From Burkholderia cepacia ATCC 25416 (GTDB lineage Bacteria > Pseudomonadota > Gammaproteobacteria > Burkholderiales > Burkholderiaceae), in contig NZ_CP012981.1 in NCBI RefSeq assembly GCF_001411495.1, forward strand, positions 992,001 through 1,056,000: DNA of 64,000 bases, read 5' to 3'. Position numbers and translations under genes: made by a program. Positions within the stretch are counted from its first letter, which is position 1. Each line of letters begins with the position of its first letter. Below, in pieces: positions 42,084 through 54,145 of the stretch. Below the pieces are notes generated by a model that searched no databases, was not told where the DNA came from, and was given only the letters and a program-made list of their open reading frames with translations.

Positions 42084-42120
42084 TGCGGGCACCATCGGAC
42101 GGCTCCTGGCCTCGTGTGCG

Positions 42121-45048
<2,928 letters not shown>

Positions 45049-45111
45049 GGCGTGACTCTGGTCCCGCGCGGGCCGGCCGGCGGCCGGCGTCGCGCGGTTC
45101 GGGTAAGGGAA

Positions 45112-45492
45112 TTAGTCGATCAGCTTGCTGTAGGCGGCGGCGTCGAGCAGGCCGTCGGTCGATGCGCCGTCGGCGAGCTTGATCTTGAACAGCCACGTGT
45201 CGTACGCGTCGCTGTTCACTTCTTCCGGCGTGTCGACGGCGTCCGCGTTGATCGCGACCACCTCGCCCGACACCGGCGAATAGATGTCCGACGCGGCTTT
45301 CACCGATTCGACGACGCCGATCGCGTCGCCCGCCTTCACCTGCTTGCCGACGGCCGGCAGTTCGAGGAAAACGATGTCGCCGAGCGTGTTCTGCGCGTGA
45401 TCGGTGATGCCGACCGTCAGCGTGCCGTCGGCTTCAGTGCGGATCCACTCGTGTTCGTCGGTGTACTTCAGATCGGCCGGGACGTTGCTCAT
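45112..45492 (-). CDS. gcvH: Glycine cleavage H protein
   Basis: The 126-residue lipoyl carrier of the glycine cleavage complex. The lipoylation site is Lys65 in [20 protein letters not shown]. The start [20 protein letters not shown] is typical. It lies between gcvT and gcvP with ordinary spacing. A lipoate ligase or LipB/LipA, encoded elsewhere, must modify it. Confidence 0.97.
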   Translation of the reverse strand: MSNVPADLKYTDEHEWIRTEADGTLTVGITDHAQNTLGDIVFLELPAVGKQVKAGDAIGVVESVKAASDIYSPVSGEVVAINADAVDTPEEVNSDAYDTWLFKIKLADGASTDGLLDAAAYSKLID

Positions 45493-45609
45493 CGGATGCT
45501 CCTGATAAAAGGGTTTGTTCGTTTTGCTGGCGCGCCGCCGGGGCGCGCCGGGTGTGGTGTTGCGCCAGGCGCCATCTCCCGGCTTCCCGGGAGGCGGGCC
45601 TCCCGGCCG

Positions 45610-46728
45610 TTACGCAGCGAGGACCTTGCCGTTGCGCACGAACGGCAGTTTTACCACGCGCGCGGGAAGATTCTTGTCTCGAATTTGCACCTGGACCACG
45701 TCGCCGATCTGGACGGCCGCCGGCACGCGCGCGAACGCAATCGATTCCTGCATCGACGGCGAGAACGTGCCGCTCGTGATCTCGCCTTCGCCGTGCGGCG
45801 TGACGACCTTCTGGTGCGCGCGCAGCACGCCGCCCGCCTTGCCGTTTTCCTTCTGCAGGATCAGGCCGACGAACGCGGCGCGGGTGCCGTTTGCTTCAAG
45901 GGCGGCGCGGCCGACGAAGTCGCGCGGCGCGCCGAGGTCGACCGTCCACGCGAGGCCCGCGTCGAGCGGGGAGACGGTGTCGTCCATGTCCTGGCCGTAC
46001 AGGTTCATGCCGGCCTCGAGGCGCAGCGTGTCGCGCGCGCCGAGCCCGCACGGGCGCACGCCGTTCTGCTGCAGCGCGTTCCACAGCGCTTCGACGTGCA
46101 CGGCCGGGACGATCACTTCGAAGCCGTCTTCGCCGGTATAGCCGGTGCGTGCGACGGTGAGATCGCCGAACGGCGTGCCGGCGACCTGCGCGGCGTTGAA
46201 CGGCTTCAGCTCGCTCGTCGCGGCACGCGCGGCGGGCACGGTCGCCCAGGCCTTTTCGCGGGCGTTCGGGCCCTGTACGGCGATGATCGCGAAATCGCGG
46301 CGCGGCGCGATCGTGACGCCGTAGCCGCCTTGCTCGTTCATCTGGTTGAACCACGCGATGTCTTTCTCGGCCGTGCCGGCGTTGACGACGACGCGGAAGA
46401 ATTCTTCGGTGAAGTAGTAGACGATCAGGTCGTCGATGACGCCGCCTTGCGGATTGAGCAGGCACGAGTAGAGTGCCTTGCCGGGCGTCTTGAGCTTGCC
46501 GACGTTGTTCGCGATCGCGTGCTCGAAGAACGCGCGCACGCGGCTGCCGGTGAAATCGACGACGCACATGTGCGACACGTCGAACATGCCGGCGTCGGTG
46601 CGCACGGCTTCATGTTCTTCGATCTGCGAGCCGTAGTTGACGGGCATGTCCCAGCCGCCGAAGTCGACCATGCGGGCATTGAGCGCGCGGTGCGCGGCGT
46701 TGAGCGGGGTGTGATTCAGTGCAGTCAT
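45610..46728 (-). CDS. gcvT: Glycine cleavage T protein (aminomethyltransferase)
   Basis: A 372-residue tetrahydrofolate-dependent aminomethyltransferase. It begins [20 protein letters not shown] followed by [15 protein letters not shown]. Other signatures are [49 protein letters not shown] and [18 protein letters not shown]. The ATG at 46728 is preferred to one 15 bases upstream because it matches the family start. First gene of the operon, directly controlled by the glycine riboswitch upstream. Confidence 0.97.
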   Translation of the reverse strand: MTALNHTPLNAAHRALNARMVDFGGWDMPVNYGSQIEEHEAVRTDAGMFDVSHMCVVDFTGSRVRAFFEHAIANNVGKLKTPGKALYSCLLNPQGGVIDDLIVYYFTEEFFRVVVNAGTAEKDIAWFNQMNEQGGYGVTIAPRRDFAIIAVQGPNAREKAWATVPAARAATSELKPFNAAQVAGTPFGDLTVARTGYTGEDGFEVIVPAVHVEALWNALQQNGVRPCGLGARDTLRLEAGMNLYGQDMDDTVSPLDAGLAWTVDLGAPRDFVGRAALEANGTRAAFVGLILQKENGKAGGVLRAHQKVVTPHGEGEITSGTFSPSMQESIAFARVPAAVQIGDVVQVQIRDKNLPARVVKLPFVRNGKVLAA

Positions 46729-46819
46729 CGAGGCCTCAGGCAAGGCGCTTGCGCGCGGATCAGAACGGCCATGTGCCGACCACCGCGGCCGACGGCCTGC
46801 GAGCGATCCGGTACATGCC

Positions 46820-47072
46820 CCTCTGTCCTCGATACCTGAGAGATTGCGCTGCCGGCCAGGCCTGGCGAACGCGCGCCCCTTCGGTGGGCAGCCTGCCCGC
46901 GCAGCCTATGCGCTGCGGGCTACTGCCGCTCTCCAGAGTGCGGGGAGTGTGTGGCCCGCGCGATGCACGGACGAGGTTCCCCGACGCGGTCGGTCCTTTT
47001 GCCTGAGAGTTTGCGGGTGTGCCCCTTCGGCGGCGCAACCGGCTGGAACAGCACGGTCACACGCTCTCCCGA
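46820..47072 (-). ncRNA. Tandem glycine riboswitch upstream of gcvTHP
   Basis: Two aptamers are readable on the minus strand. The first (about 47072-46990) runs from GGGAGAGCGTGTGACC through CCGCCGAAGGGGCACACCCG to AAACTCTCAGGCAAAAGGAC. The second (about 46940-46820) runs from TCTGGAGAGCGGCAG through ACCGAAGGGGCGCGCG to AATCTCTCAGGTATCGAGGA. The GGAGAG, CCGAAGGGG and CTCTCAGG blocks are the conserved glycine-binding core. It lies about 90 bases before gcvT and is expected to switch the operon on when glycine is high. The 46729-47194 gap holds nothing else that I can identify. Confidence 0.93.
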
Positions 47073-47194
47073 CGCGTGCGGGCGACTGTACGCGAGCAGG
47101 TGGGCCTTGTCAATTTGAGCAAAAGAATGTCGCTTCGCGACAAGCGGCGGCAACCGGTGCCGCCGCTTTTTCCGCGCCGGCGGGCGCCGGTGCG

Positions 47195-47557
47195 TTACTC
47201 GCCGATCGCGCGCGCGGCCGTGTCGAGTTCCTGGTTCAGCACGCGCTGCTCGTCGCCGGACAGGCCGCCGCTGTGCTGCGCGGACATGTCGTTCGCTTCC
47301 TGGCGGATCACGTCGAGGCGGTGGTGAAGCTGCGCGCCGTACGGCGGCGGGTAGTAGCCGCCGTTCACGCGCGCATCGATGCGGCGGTGCAGGTTGTCGA
47401 TCCGGCCCTGGATCTGCTGCATCCGCTCGTTCGCGACGACCTGCGGATTCGGCCGCGGCGGAGGGGCCGGGCGAACCGGCTGCTGCGGCTGCACGATACA
47501 GGCCGCAAGCGAGGAAACCAGGACGCAGCACGCTGCTGCGCGAATCAACCGTTGCAT
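47195..47557 (-). CDS. Small Pro-rich lipoprotein of unknown function
   Basis: A 120-residue protein with a lipoprotein signal, MQRLIRAAACCVLVSSLAAC, the last Cys being the lipidated residue. The mature part starts with a Pro-rich linker (QPQQPVRPAPPPRPNP) and continues as helices with Gln/Arg heptad-like spacing (QQIQGRIDNLHRRIDARVNG). The second ATG (47557) is chosen because GGAG lies at the correct distance from it, while the ATG 6 bases upstream touches the GGAG. No family beyond 'lipoprotein' is evident. Confidence 0.75.
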   Translation of the reverse strand: MQRLIRAAACCVLVSSLAACIVQPQQPVRPAPPPRPNPQVVANERMQQIQGRIDNLHRRIDARVNGGYYPPPYGAQLHHRLDVIRQEANDMSAQHSGGLSGDEQRVLNQELDTAARAIGE

Positions 47558-47727
47558 CAACATTCTCCAGACGGATTGGTGTCGGATCGACTTTTTCGAG
47601 AAACGCGTCAGACCGGTCGGACGCTGACTTTCGTTCCCCCGGCATTTGTAACCGAATGTTCCTGTAATCGAATCCGCCGGGCCGGCCGCGCGCGTGCCGG
47701 CTGGCCGCGACCGGCCGGCGCGCGGTG

Positions 47728-48780
47728 TCAGATCGTGCGGCGCACGAACGGCAGCCGGCGGCCGTCGTGCTCGCTCTGCGCGGCGAGCTCGATGATCGTC
47801 ATCACGTCGACGGCATCCTGCGTGGTGACGGGGAACGGCGCGCCGTCGCGGATCGACGCGGCGAGCGCGCGGTAGAACTCCGCGTACTGGCCGTCGAGTG
47901 TCGGCACCGGGCGTTCGACCTCGACCTCGCCGTCGAGCACGCGCAGCAGGCCCGGCGGGTTGCCGCCGCCGAATTCGACGTCGTCTGCGGTGAGGCCGGC
48001 CTTGAGCTGGTCTTCCTGCGTGTCGAGCCCGAACTTCTGGTAGCTGCCGCGTGTGCCGTGCAGCGTGAAGCGCGCGGGTTCGATCGCCGACAGCGCGCTC
48101 GCATGCAGCGCCACTTCCTTGTCCGGATAACCGAGCTGCAGGTGCACGAAATCGGGCGCCGTACCGTTGTCGCGACGGGTCTTGACGGTCGCGCCCACCG
48201 TTTCGGGCAGGCCGAACAGCGCGAGCGCCTGGTCGATCAGGTGCGGGCCGAGGTCGAGCAGCAGGCCGCCGCCGCGGGCGGGCTCCTCGCGCCAGCGCGT
48301 GCGCGGCGTCGGGCGGAAGCGGTCGAAGTGCGACGCGAAATACGTGAGCCGGCCGAGCTCGCCCGATTCGACGATGCGGCGCACGGTGAGGAAATCGCCG
48401 TCCCAGCGGCGGTTGTGGAACGGCGCGAACAGCCGGCTGCGTGCGTTCGCGAGCCGCGCGAGCGCAAGCGCCTCGTCGGCGGTGAGCGTGACGGGCTTGT
48501 CGACGACCACGTGGCGGCCGGCTTCGAGCACCTGGCGCGCGAGCGCGAAGTGCGTGTCGTTCGGCGTGGCGATCACCACGCATTCGATGTCGTCGAGGCC
48601 GAGCAGCGTGTCGAGATCGGGGACGACGCGCGCGCCCGGATACGCGGCCTGCGCGCGATCGGGCTGCCCCGTCGCGATCGCGGCGACTTCAGTGCGGCCG
48701 CTCGTGGCGATGACCGGCGCGTGGAACGTCGCGCCGGCGAAACCGAAACCCATCAAACCAATCCTGAGCAATGACGACAT
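47728..48780 (-). CDS. Gfo/Idh/MocA-family NAD(P)-dependent oxidoreductase
   Basis: A 350-residue sugar/polyol dehydrogenase-like protein. The Rossmann segment is LRIGLMGFGFAGATFHAPVI, followed by VIATPNDTHFALARQVLEAG and the EKP-type motif as VVDKPVTLTADEALAL. The C-terminal half contains GGGLLLDLGPHLIDQALALF, the usual substrate-side signature. Closest in style to YdgJ/YhhX-type oxidoreductases. No sugar operon lies around it. Substrate unknown. Confidence 0.9.
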   Translation of the reverse strand: MSSLLRIGLMGFGFAGATFHAPVIATSGRTEVAAIATGQPDRAQAAYPGARVVPDLDTLLGLDDIECVVIATPNDTHFALARQVLEAGRHVVVDKPVTLTADEALALARLANARSRLFAPFHNRRWDGDFLTVRRIVESGELGRLTYFASHFDRFRPTPRTRWREEPARGGGLLLDLGPHLIDQALALFGLPETVGATVKTRRDNGTAPDFVHLQLGYPDKEVALHASALSAIEPARFTLHGTRGSYQKFGLDTQEDQLKAGLTADDVEFGGGNPPGLLRVLDGEVEVERPVPTLDGQYAEFYRALAASIRDGAPFPVTTQDAVDVMTIIELAAQSEHDGRRLPFVRRTI

Positions 48781-49017
48781 GGCAATCCCTGGCTGCGAAG
48801 GAAACTAAAGGATGGTGCGCCGAGACGGCGCGAAGACGACCGGCTATTTTGGCATGGCGCCGCCGCTCGTACCGGGGCGTTCGGGCGACACCGCGCGGTG
48901 CGATGCGGCACTTGCGCAAGGAAAGCCGGCATTTTGCGCGGGCCCGTGTGCCGACCGTGCGGGGTTTTGCGTGCCGGCCCGCGCGGTGAAAGGCCGGTGC
49001 CGGGGCGCCGTGCCGCG

Positions 49018-49725
49018 TCATGCGGCCATCCGGCGCAGCACGGCGGCGGCGACTTGCGTGGCCCACACCGTGCAGGCGGCAGCGCCGGGGTGGAAGCCGT
49101 CGGCGGCCATCAGGTGGCGCTCGAGCGGCAGCTCGACGCGCAGGAACGTGCAGTGCGGCTGCGTGGCGGCCCAGCCGGCGAGCGCCGTGTTGAGCCGTTT
49201 CGCGCGCAACCCGAGATACCACGCGAGCGGCTGCGGCAGCGCCGGAAAGCGCTCCATCGGCGGCACCGCCGACAGGATCGCGTGGCCGACCCGGAAGCGC
49301 GTGGCGAGCAGCCGGACGAGCTCGGCCTGCTGCGCCTGCCAGCGGGCCGGCGGCACGCCGCCCGTCACGTCGTTGACGCCGAGCGACGTGACGGCCACGT
49401 CGAACGGCTCGGCCGGTTCGGCGGCGAGCCAGTCGACGAGCTCCCGCGTGGTCAGGCCCGTGCGCGCGAGCAGCTTCCAGCGGACGCGGTGCGTGGCCGC
49501 GAGCGCGTTCGCCAGCTGCCCGGACAGCGCGTCGCGCTGCGTCGCGACGCCGACGCCCGCGGCGGCCGAATCGCCGACCACCAGCACGCGCAGCGGCGGG
49601 CCGTCGCCCGCCACGCCGTCGCGCGGGCCGGCCGCCTCGGGCAGGCGCGGCGTGACGCGGCGCACGTAGCGCCCCTGCGCGAACAGCAGCGGGCCAAGGG
49701 CGGCGGTGGCGAACGGGTATCCCAT
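49018..49725 (-). CDS. SGNH/GDSL-type esterase or lipase
   Basis: A 235-residue SGNH hydrolase. Block I is VLVVGDSAAAGVGVATQRDA (nucleophile Ser after GD), block III is SLGVNDVTGG and block V is DGFHPGAAACTVWA with the Asp and His of the triad. The ATG at 49725 gives a short N-terminal hydrophobic lead (GYPFATAALGPLLFAQG), possibly an anchor. It is divergent from the Rep helicase gene. Natural ester substrate unknown; acyl groups of surface sugars or lipids are possible. Confidence 0.88.
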   Translation of the reverse strand: MGYPFATAALGPLLFAQGRYVRRVTPRLPEAAGPRDGVAGDGPPLRVLVVGDSAAAGVGVATQRDALSGQLANALAATHRVRWKLLARTGLTTRELVDWLAAEPAEPFDVAVTSLGVNDVTGGVPPARWQAQQAELVRLLATRFRVGHAILSAVPPMERFPALPQPLAWYLGLRAKRLNTALAGWAATQPHCTFLRVELPLERHLMAADGFHPGAAACTVWATQVAAAVLRRMAA

Positions 49726-50002
49726 GATGTCGATCCGGTGGCGATTCAGGCGGTTGGGCGCGGGGCGGCGCCGGGTGGAGATATTGTGGCCGATCGGTGC
49801 GCGAACGGGGCCGGATTGGCCGCACGGACAAGGGGCGGCGGCGGAATCCGCCCGCGCGGCCCCGTCCGGCGGCGCTCCCGAAAAGCGCGCCGCCGACGTG
49901 TTAACATGCGCGTCCTGCCCCGCGTGTCCGCCTGCTTCGCCGGCCCGCCGCGCACGGCATCCTCCCGGCGTTCCGCCGTCAACCGCAACACCATCCGCCA
50001 TC

Positions 50003-52090
50003 ATGTCCGCAGGCCTCAATCCCGCCCAGAACGAAGCGGTGCGCTACCTCGACGGTCCCTGTCTCGTGCTCGCCGGCGCGGGCAGCGGCAAGACCCGCGT
50101 GATCACGCAGAAGATCGCGCACCTGATCGAAGCGAAAGGCTTCGAGCCGCGCCACATCGCGGCCGTCACGTTCACGAACAAGGCGGCCGCCGAAATGCGC
50201 GAACGCGTGGGGAAGCTGCTCGAGGGCAAGACGCTCACCACGCCCGGCAAGGAAGGGCGCAAGGTGCCCGTCAACCAGCTCACCGTCTGCACGTTCCACT
50301 CGCTCGGCGTGCAGATCCTGCGCCAGGAGGCCGAGCACGTCGGCCTGAAGCCGCAGTTCTCGATCATGGATTCGGACGACTGCTTCGGGATGATCCAGGA
50401 GCAGCTCGGCACGACGGACAAGGGGCTGATCCGCAAGATCCAGAGCATCATCTCGCTGTGGAAGAACGGCCTGATCATGCCCGACGAGGCGATGGCGATC
50501 GCGGCCAACGAGGACGAGCACCAGGCCGCGCTGGTCTACCGCAACTACGTCGCGACGCTGCACGCGTACCAGGCGGTCGACTTCGACGACCTGATCCGCC
50601 TGCCGGCCGAGCTGTTCGCGAAGAACGAGCAGGTGCGCGACCGCTGGCAGAACAAGCTGCGCTACCTGCTGATCGACGAGTACCAGGACACCAACGCGTG
50701 CCAGTACGAACTGTTGAAGCTGCTCGCGGGCCCGCGCGCCGCGTTTACGGCGGTCGGCGACGACGACCAGGCGATCTACGGCTGGCGCGGTGCGACGCTC
50801 GAGAACCTCGCGCAGCTCGGCAAGGATTTTCCGAAGCTGCACCTGGTCAAGCTTGAGCAGAACTACCGGTCGACGGTGCGCATCCTCACCGCCGCGAACA
50901 ACGTGATCGCGAACAACCCGAAACTGTTCGAGAAGAAGCTGTGGTCCGAGCACGGGATGGGCGATTCGATCACCGTCACACCCTGCAACGACGAGGAGCA
51001 TGAAGCCGAATCGGTCGTGTTCCGGCTGTCCGCGCACAAGTTCGAGCGGCGCGCGCAGTTCCGCGACTACGCGATCCTGTATCGCGGCAACTTCCAGGCG
51101 CGCATCTTCGAGCAGGTGCTGCGGCGCGAACGCATTCCGTACGTGCTGTCGGGCGGCCAGTCGTTCTTCGACAAGGCCGAGATCAAGGACCTGTGCGCGT
51201 ACCTGCGGCTGATCGCGAACGCCGACGACGATCCCGCGTTCATCCGCGCGGTCACGACGCCGCGCCGCGGGATCGGCAACACGACGCTCGAGGCGCTCGG
51301 CTCGTTCGCGGGCCAGGCGAAGGTGTCGCTGTTCGAAGCGGTGTACATGGGCGGCATCGAGGCGCGGCTGTCGGCGCGCCAGGTCGAGCCGCTGCGGATG
51401 TTCTGCGACTTCATCCAGCGCCTGACCGAACGCGCGGACAAGGAGCCCGCGACCGTCGTGCTCGACGACATGATGGAGGCGATCCACTACGAGGCGTACC
51501 TGTACGACGCGTTCGACGAGCGCCAGGCGCAGTCGAAGTGGCAGAACGTGCTCGAATTCCTCGAATGGCTGAAGCGCAAGGGCACCAAGCCCGAGACGGA
51601 GGCTGTCGACGGCGAGGCCGAAGGCTTCCACAACGCCGACGGGCTCGCCGATACCGGCAAGAACCTGCTCGGCCTGATCCAGACCGTCGCGCTGATGTCG
51701 ATGCTCGAGGGCAAGGACGAGGATCCGGACGCCGTGCGGCTGTCGACCGTCCATGCGTCGAAGGGGCTCGAGTATCCGCACGTGTTCCTGGTCGGCGTCG
51801 AGGAAGGCATCATGCCGCACCGCGGCGGCAGCGAGGACGACGGCCCGATCGACAACGAGCGGATCGAGGAGGAGCGCCGGCTGATGTACGTCGCGATCAC
51901 GCGTGCGCAGCGCAGCCTGCACCTGAACTGGTGCAAGAAGCGCAAGCGGGCGCGCGAGACGGTCGTGTGCGAGCCGTCGCGCTTCATTCCGGAGATGGGG
52001 CTCGACGATGCGCCGCCGCCTACCCCGGAAGAGGCGCCGATGTCGCCGAAGGACCGGCTCGCCAGCCTGAAGGCGTTGCTGCAGAAGTGA
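50003..52090 (+). CDS. rep: ATP-dependent DNA helicase Rep
   Basis: A 695-residue superfamily 1 helicase of the UvrD/Rep group. Walker A is LVLAGAGSGKTRVITQKIAH, then VTFTNKAAAEMRERV, the Walker B LLIDEYQDTNACQYELLKLL, GDDDQAIYGWRGAT and the C-terminal STVHASKGLEYPHVFLVGVE and YVAITRAQRSL. Length and motif spacing fit Rep rather than UvrD. Rep clears protein roadblocks ahead of replication forks with DnaB. The ATG at 50003 opens with the family's MSAGLNPAQNEAVRYLDGPC. A terminator follows at about 75 bases. Confidence 0.95.
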   Translation: MSAGLNPAQNEAVRYLDGPCLVLAGAGSGKTRVITQKIAHLIEAKGFEPRHIAAVTFTNKAAAEMRERVGKLLEGKTLTTPGKEGRKVPVNQLTVCTFHSLGVQILRQEAEHVGLKPQFSIMDSDDCFGMIQEQLGTTDKGLIRKIQSIISLWKNGLIMPDEAMAIAANEDEHQAALVYRNYVATLHAYQAVDFDDLIRLPAELFAKNEQVRDRWQNKLRYLLIDEYQDTNACQYELLKLLAGPRAAFTAVGDDDQAIYGWRGATLENLAQLGKDFPKLHLVKLEQNYRSTVRILTAANNVIANNPKLFEKKLWSEHGMGDSITVTPCNDEEHEAESVVFRLSAHKFERRAQFRDYAILYRGNFQARIFEQVLRRERIPYVLSGGQSFFDKAEIKDLCAYLRLIANADDDPAFIRAVTTPRRGIGNTTLEALGSFAGQAKVSLFEAVYMGGIEARLSARQVEPLRMFCDFIQRLTERADKEPATVVLDDMMEAIHYEAYLYDAFDERQAQSKWQNVLEFLEWLKRKGTKPETEAVDGEAEGFHNADGLADTGKNLLGLIQTVALMSMLEGKDEDPDAVRLSTVHASKGLEYPHVFLVGVEEGIMPHRGGSEDDGPIDNERIEEERRLMYVAITRAQRSLHLNWCKKRKRARETVVCEPSRFIPEMGLDDAPPPTPEEAPMSPKDRLASLKALLQK

Positions 52091-52164
52091 GGCGGCGGCG
52101 CCGTCGGGCGTGCGGTGTTGCGACTAACCGACGATCCGACAGTCAGCCGGTCAGGCAAAAAACA

Positions 52165-52200
52165 AACCCCCGCGGTGCGCGTGCGCCGCGGGGGTTTTTT
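52165..52200. terminator. Rho-independent terminator, bidirectional
   Basis: AACCCCCGCGG (52165-52175) pairs with CCGCGGGGGTT (52186-52196), followed by TTTT on the plus strand and flanked by A runs on the left. It separates the convergent rep and cytochrome genes. Confidence 0.92.
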
Positions 52201-52214
52201 CTGGCCGGCCGGTG

Positions 52215-53108
52215 TTACTTCGCCGAGTTGACCATGTAGTCGACGGCGGCCTTCACGTCGGCGTCGGATGCGTTCGACCCGCCCTTCGGCGGCATCGCGC
52301 CCTTGCCGTGCAGCGCGTAGTTGTAGACCGTGTCCATCGAGTCCTTCAGGCGCGGCGCCCAGTCTTCCTTGCTGCCGAACTTCGGCGCGCCGAGCACGCC
52401 TGCTCCGTGGCAGGCCACGCAGGTCGACGAGTACAGTGCCTTGCCGGCGGTTGCGGCATCGGCGCTGGCCGGGGCGGCGGCCGGTTGTTCGCCGGCCTTC
52501 GGGATCGCGGCGATCGCGGCCTGCGCGGCGGCGATCTGCGCGCTCGCGGCGTCGGCCGGGCCCGATGCGCCTGCCGCGCCGCTGGCGGGCTGCGCTGCGT
52601 TGGCGGCCGGTGCTGCCGGTTCGGGGAAGTTCGCGCCGTCGTTGTTCGCCATGTAGACGATCGCGCGGGCGATTTCATAGTCGCTGACGTCGTCGGGGCT
52701 CGTGCCGCCGCGCGGCGGCATCGCGCCCTTGCCGGCCAGCGCCGTCTTCAGCAGCGTGTCGAAGCCTTGCGAGATGCGCGGCGCCCAGTCGTCCTTGTTG
52801 CCGAATTTCGGCGCGCCGGCGGCGCCCGTGCCGTGGCAGGTCACGCAGACGGCCTTGTAGACTGCCTCGCCGGTCTTGTACGTGCGGGGCGCGTTGGCGT
52901 CCTTCACGTCGACCTGCGCGAGCGGGGCGATACGCGCGGCGACCTGCTCGTCGGATAGCGCGTCCGTGCCGGCGCCGGCGCGGAACGCATGGTTCGCATA
53001 ATTGGCGAACAGGACGATCAGGATGATCGGAATCGCGAACGACGCGATGATGACGGCAATCAGCTGCCCGGGGGTTTTGACGGGAGATTCGTGGGGTGCT
53101 TCGCTCAT
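52215..53108 (-). CDS. Membrane-anchored diheme cytochrome c (c5/c4-like)
   Basis: A 297-residue protein with one N-terminal membrane helix (LIAVIIASFAIPIILIVLFA, about 16-35) and two class I heme domains. Heme 1 is attached at Cys88/Cys91 with His92 (CVTCH) and heme 2 at Cys230/Cys233 with His234 (CVACH). Each domain has a Met ligand in KGAMPPRGG or KGAMPPKGG and the repeated FG.K.DWAPR segment. An Ala/Pro-rich linker joins them. It likely shuttles electrons to an oxidase on the periplasmic side. The adjacent genes are not respiratory, and it faces the rep terminator. Confidence 0.92.
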   Translation of the reverse strand: MSEAPHESPVKTPGQLIAVIIASFAIPIILIVLFANYANHAFRAGAGTDALSDEQVAARIAPLAQVDVKDANAPRTYKTGEAVYKAVCVTCHGTGAAGAPKFGNKDDWAPRISQGFDTLLKTALAGKGAMPPRGGTSPDDVSDYEIARAIVYMANNDGANFPEPAAPAANAAQPASGAAGASGPADAASAQIAAAQAAIAAIPKAGEQPAAAPASADAATAGKALYSSTCVACHGAGVLGAPKFGSKEDWAPRLKDSMDTVYNYALHGKGAMPPKGGSNASDADVKAAVDYMVNSAK

Positions 53109-53360
53109 GCTTGCCTCGTCTCCGTGAATAGGAATTGTGAGCGCGGTGCAACGGCAAAATGGCAGTCCAATGAAGCACGGACGATTATAGACGGAACGTT
53201 TACATCACGGCGAGCGGCGCGATGGCGCGTGTTTACCCGCACGCAGCGCGGTGCGGCGGGGATTCGTCGGGCAAGGTGGACGCGTCATGGGAAACCGGGT
53301 ATCCTTGCCGTCTTGCCAATCGTGGGCGGCCTGTATATTGGGGTCGTTTCACTGTCTCAC

Positions 53361-53436
53361 GCGCCCGTAGCTCAATGGATAGAGTACTGCCCTCCGAAGG
53401 CAGGGGTTGCTGGTTCGATCCCAGCCGGGCGCGCCA
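53361..53436 (+). tRNA. tRNA-Arg, anticodon CCG
   Basis: The 76-base cloverleaf has an acceptor stem of GCGCCCG with CGGGCGC, discriminator G and an encoded CCA. The anticodon loop reads CTCCGAA, giving anticodon CCG for codon CGG, and the T loop is GGTTCGATCC. A TATATT at 53334-53339 with TTGCCA upstream (15-base spacing) may be its promoter. The 3' half is repeated 2.9 kb downstream, so the gene is the attachment site of the adjacent islet, and its sequence was left intact by the insertion. Confidence 0.97.
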
Positions 53437-53437
53437 A
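53392..53437 (+). repeat. Left attachment repeat (inside tRNA-Arg 3' half)
   Basis: A 46-base stretch from the anticodon region (CTCCGAAGG) to one base past the CCA. It is identical to 56306-56351. The flanking bases differ immediately on both sides, which defines the repeat length. Confidence 0.93.
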
Positions 53438-53501
53438 GCCTGATAAGCCTTCCAGCCGTTTCGCTACTTCATCGGCCCCCGAAACTTCAGTGAAATTACA
53501 G

Positions 53502-54035
53502 TTAGCCGACGGCGGCCTGCGTGTGCGACTGCACCCACTGCGTCAGGTGGTCCGCTGACATGTGCGCGTACCGCTGAACCATCTCCAGCGTTTCCCATCC
53601 GCCCAGTTCCTTCAACACCTGCAACGGCGTGCCGCGCTGTACGTGCCAGCTCGCCCAGGTGTGGCGCAGATCGTGCCAGCGGAAGTCGCGGATGCCGCAC
53701 GCTTCAACGCCTTACGCCAGGATTCGGTCACGGTCGGATAGACCAGCCGGCCGTGGTACACGAACACACTTGTCGACGAATTCGGGTACCTTCTTCTTCG
53801 CACGCTGGCGCAACAGCACCGCGATCGCCGTATCGGACAGCGGCACCGTGATCGCCTTCTTCGCCTTCGCCTGGTCCGGATGAATCCAGGCGACGCGCCG
53901 CACGATGTCGACCTGCGACCACTGCAACCCGGTCACGTTCGAACGGCGCAGCCCGGTCTCGAGCGCAAACCGCGCCATTTCGGCCAGGTGATCGGGCCGC
54001 TGGGCTTGGGCCGCGCGGCGATTGGCGGGGCTATT
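53502..54035 (-). pseudogene. Tyrosine recombinase (phage-type integrase), truncated and frameshifted
   Basis: The C-terminal catalytic domain of a tRNA-targeting integrase is readable in pieces. HLAEMARFALETGLRRSNVT with GLQWSQVD gives the first active-site Arg. KKAITVPLSDTAIAVLLRQ then leads to a frame change near 53770 into [21 protein letters not shown] second frame change near 53700 leads to [20 protein letters not shown], which contains the HxLRH box. [20 protein letters not shown] supplies the nucleophile Tyr, and the frame ends at 53502. About 60 per cent of the N-terminus is missing upstream of 54035. It points at the tRNA, as in intact islands. Confidence 0.88.
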
Positions 54036-54145
54036 CTTCTGTGCACTTTTATGCGCCTTGATTATGCAGTCTTGGCACTATTCCGTCTTGGCTGCCTGTC
54101 GACTCAGAAAAAAGCAAGCCTTTATCGGGCTTGCCTGAAATGGAG

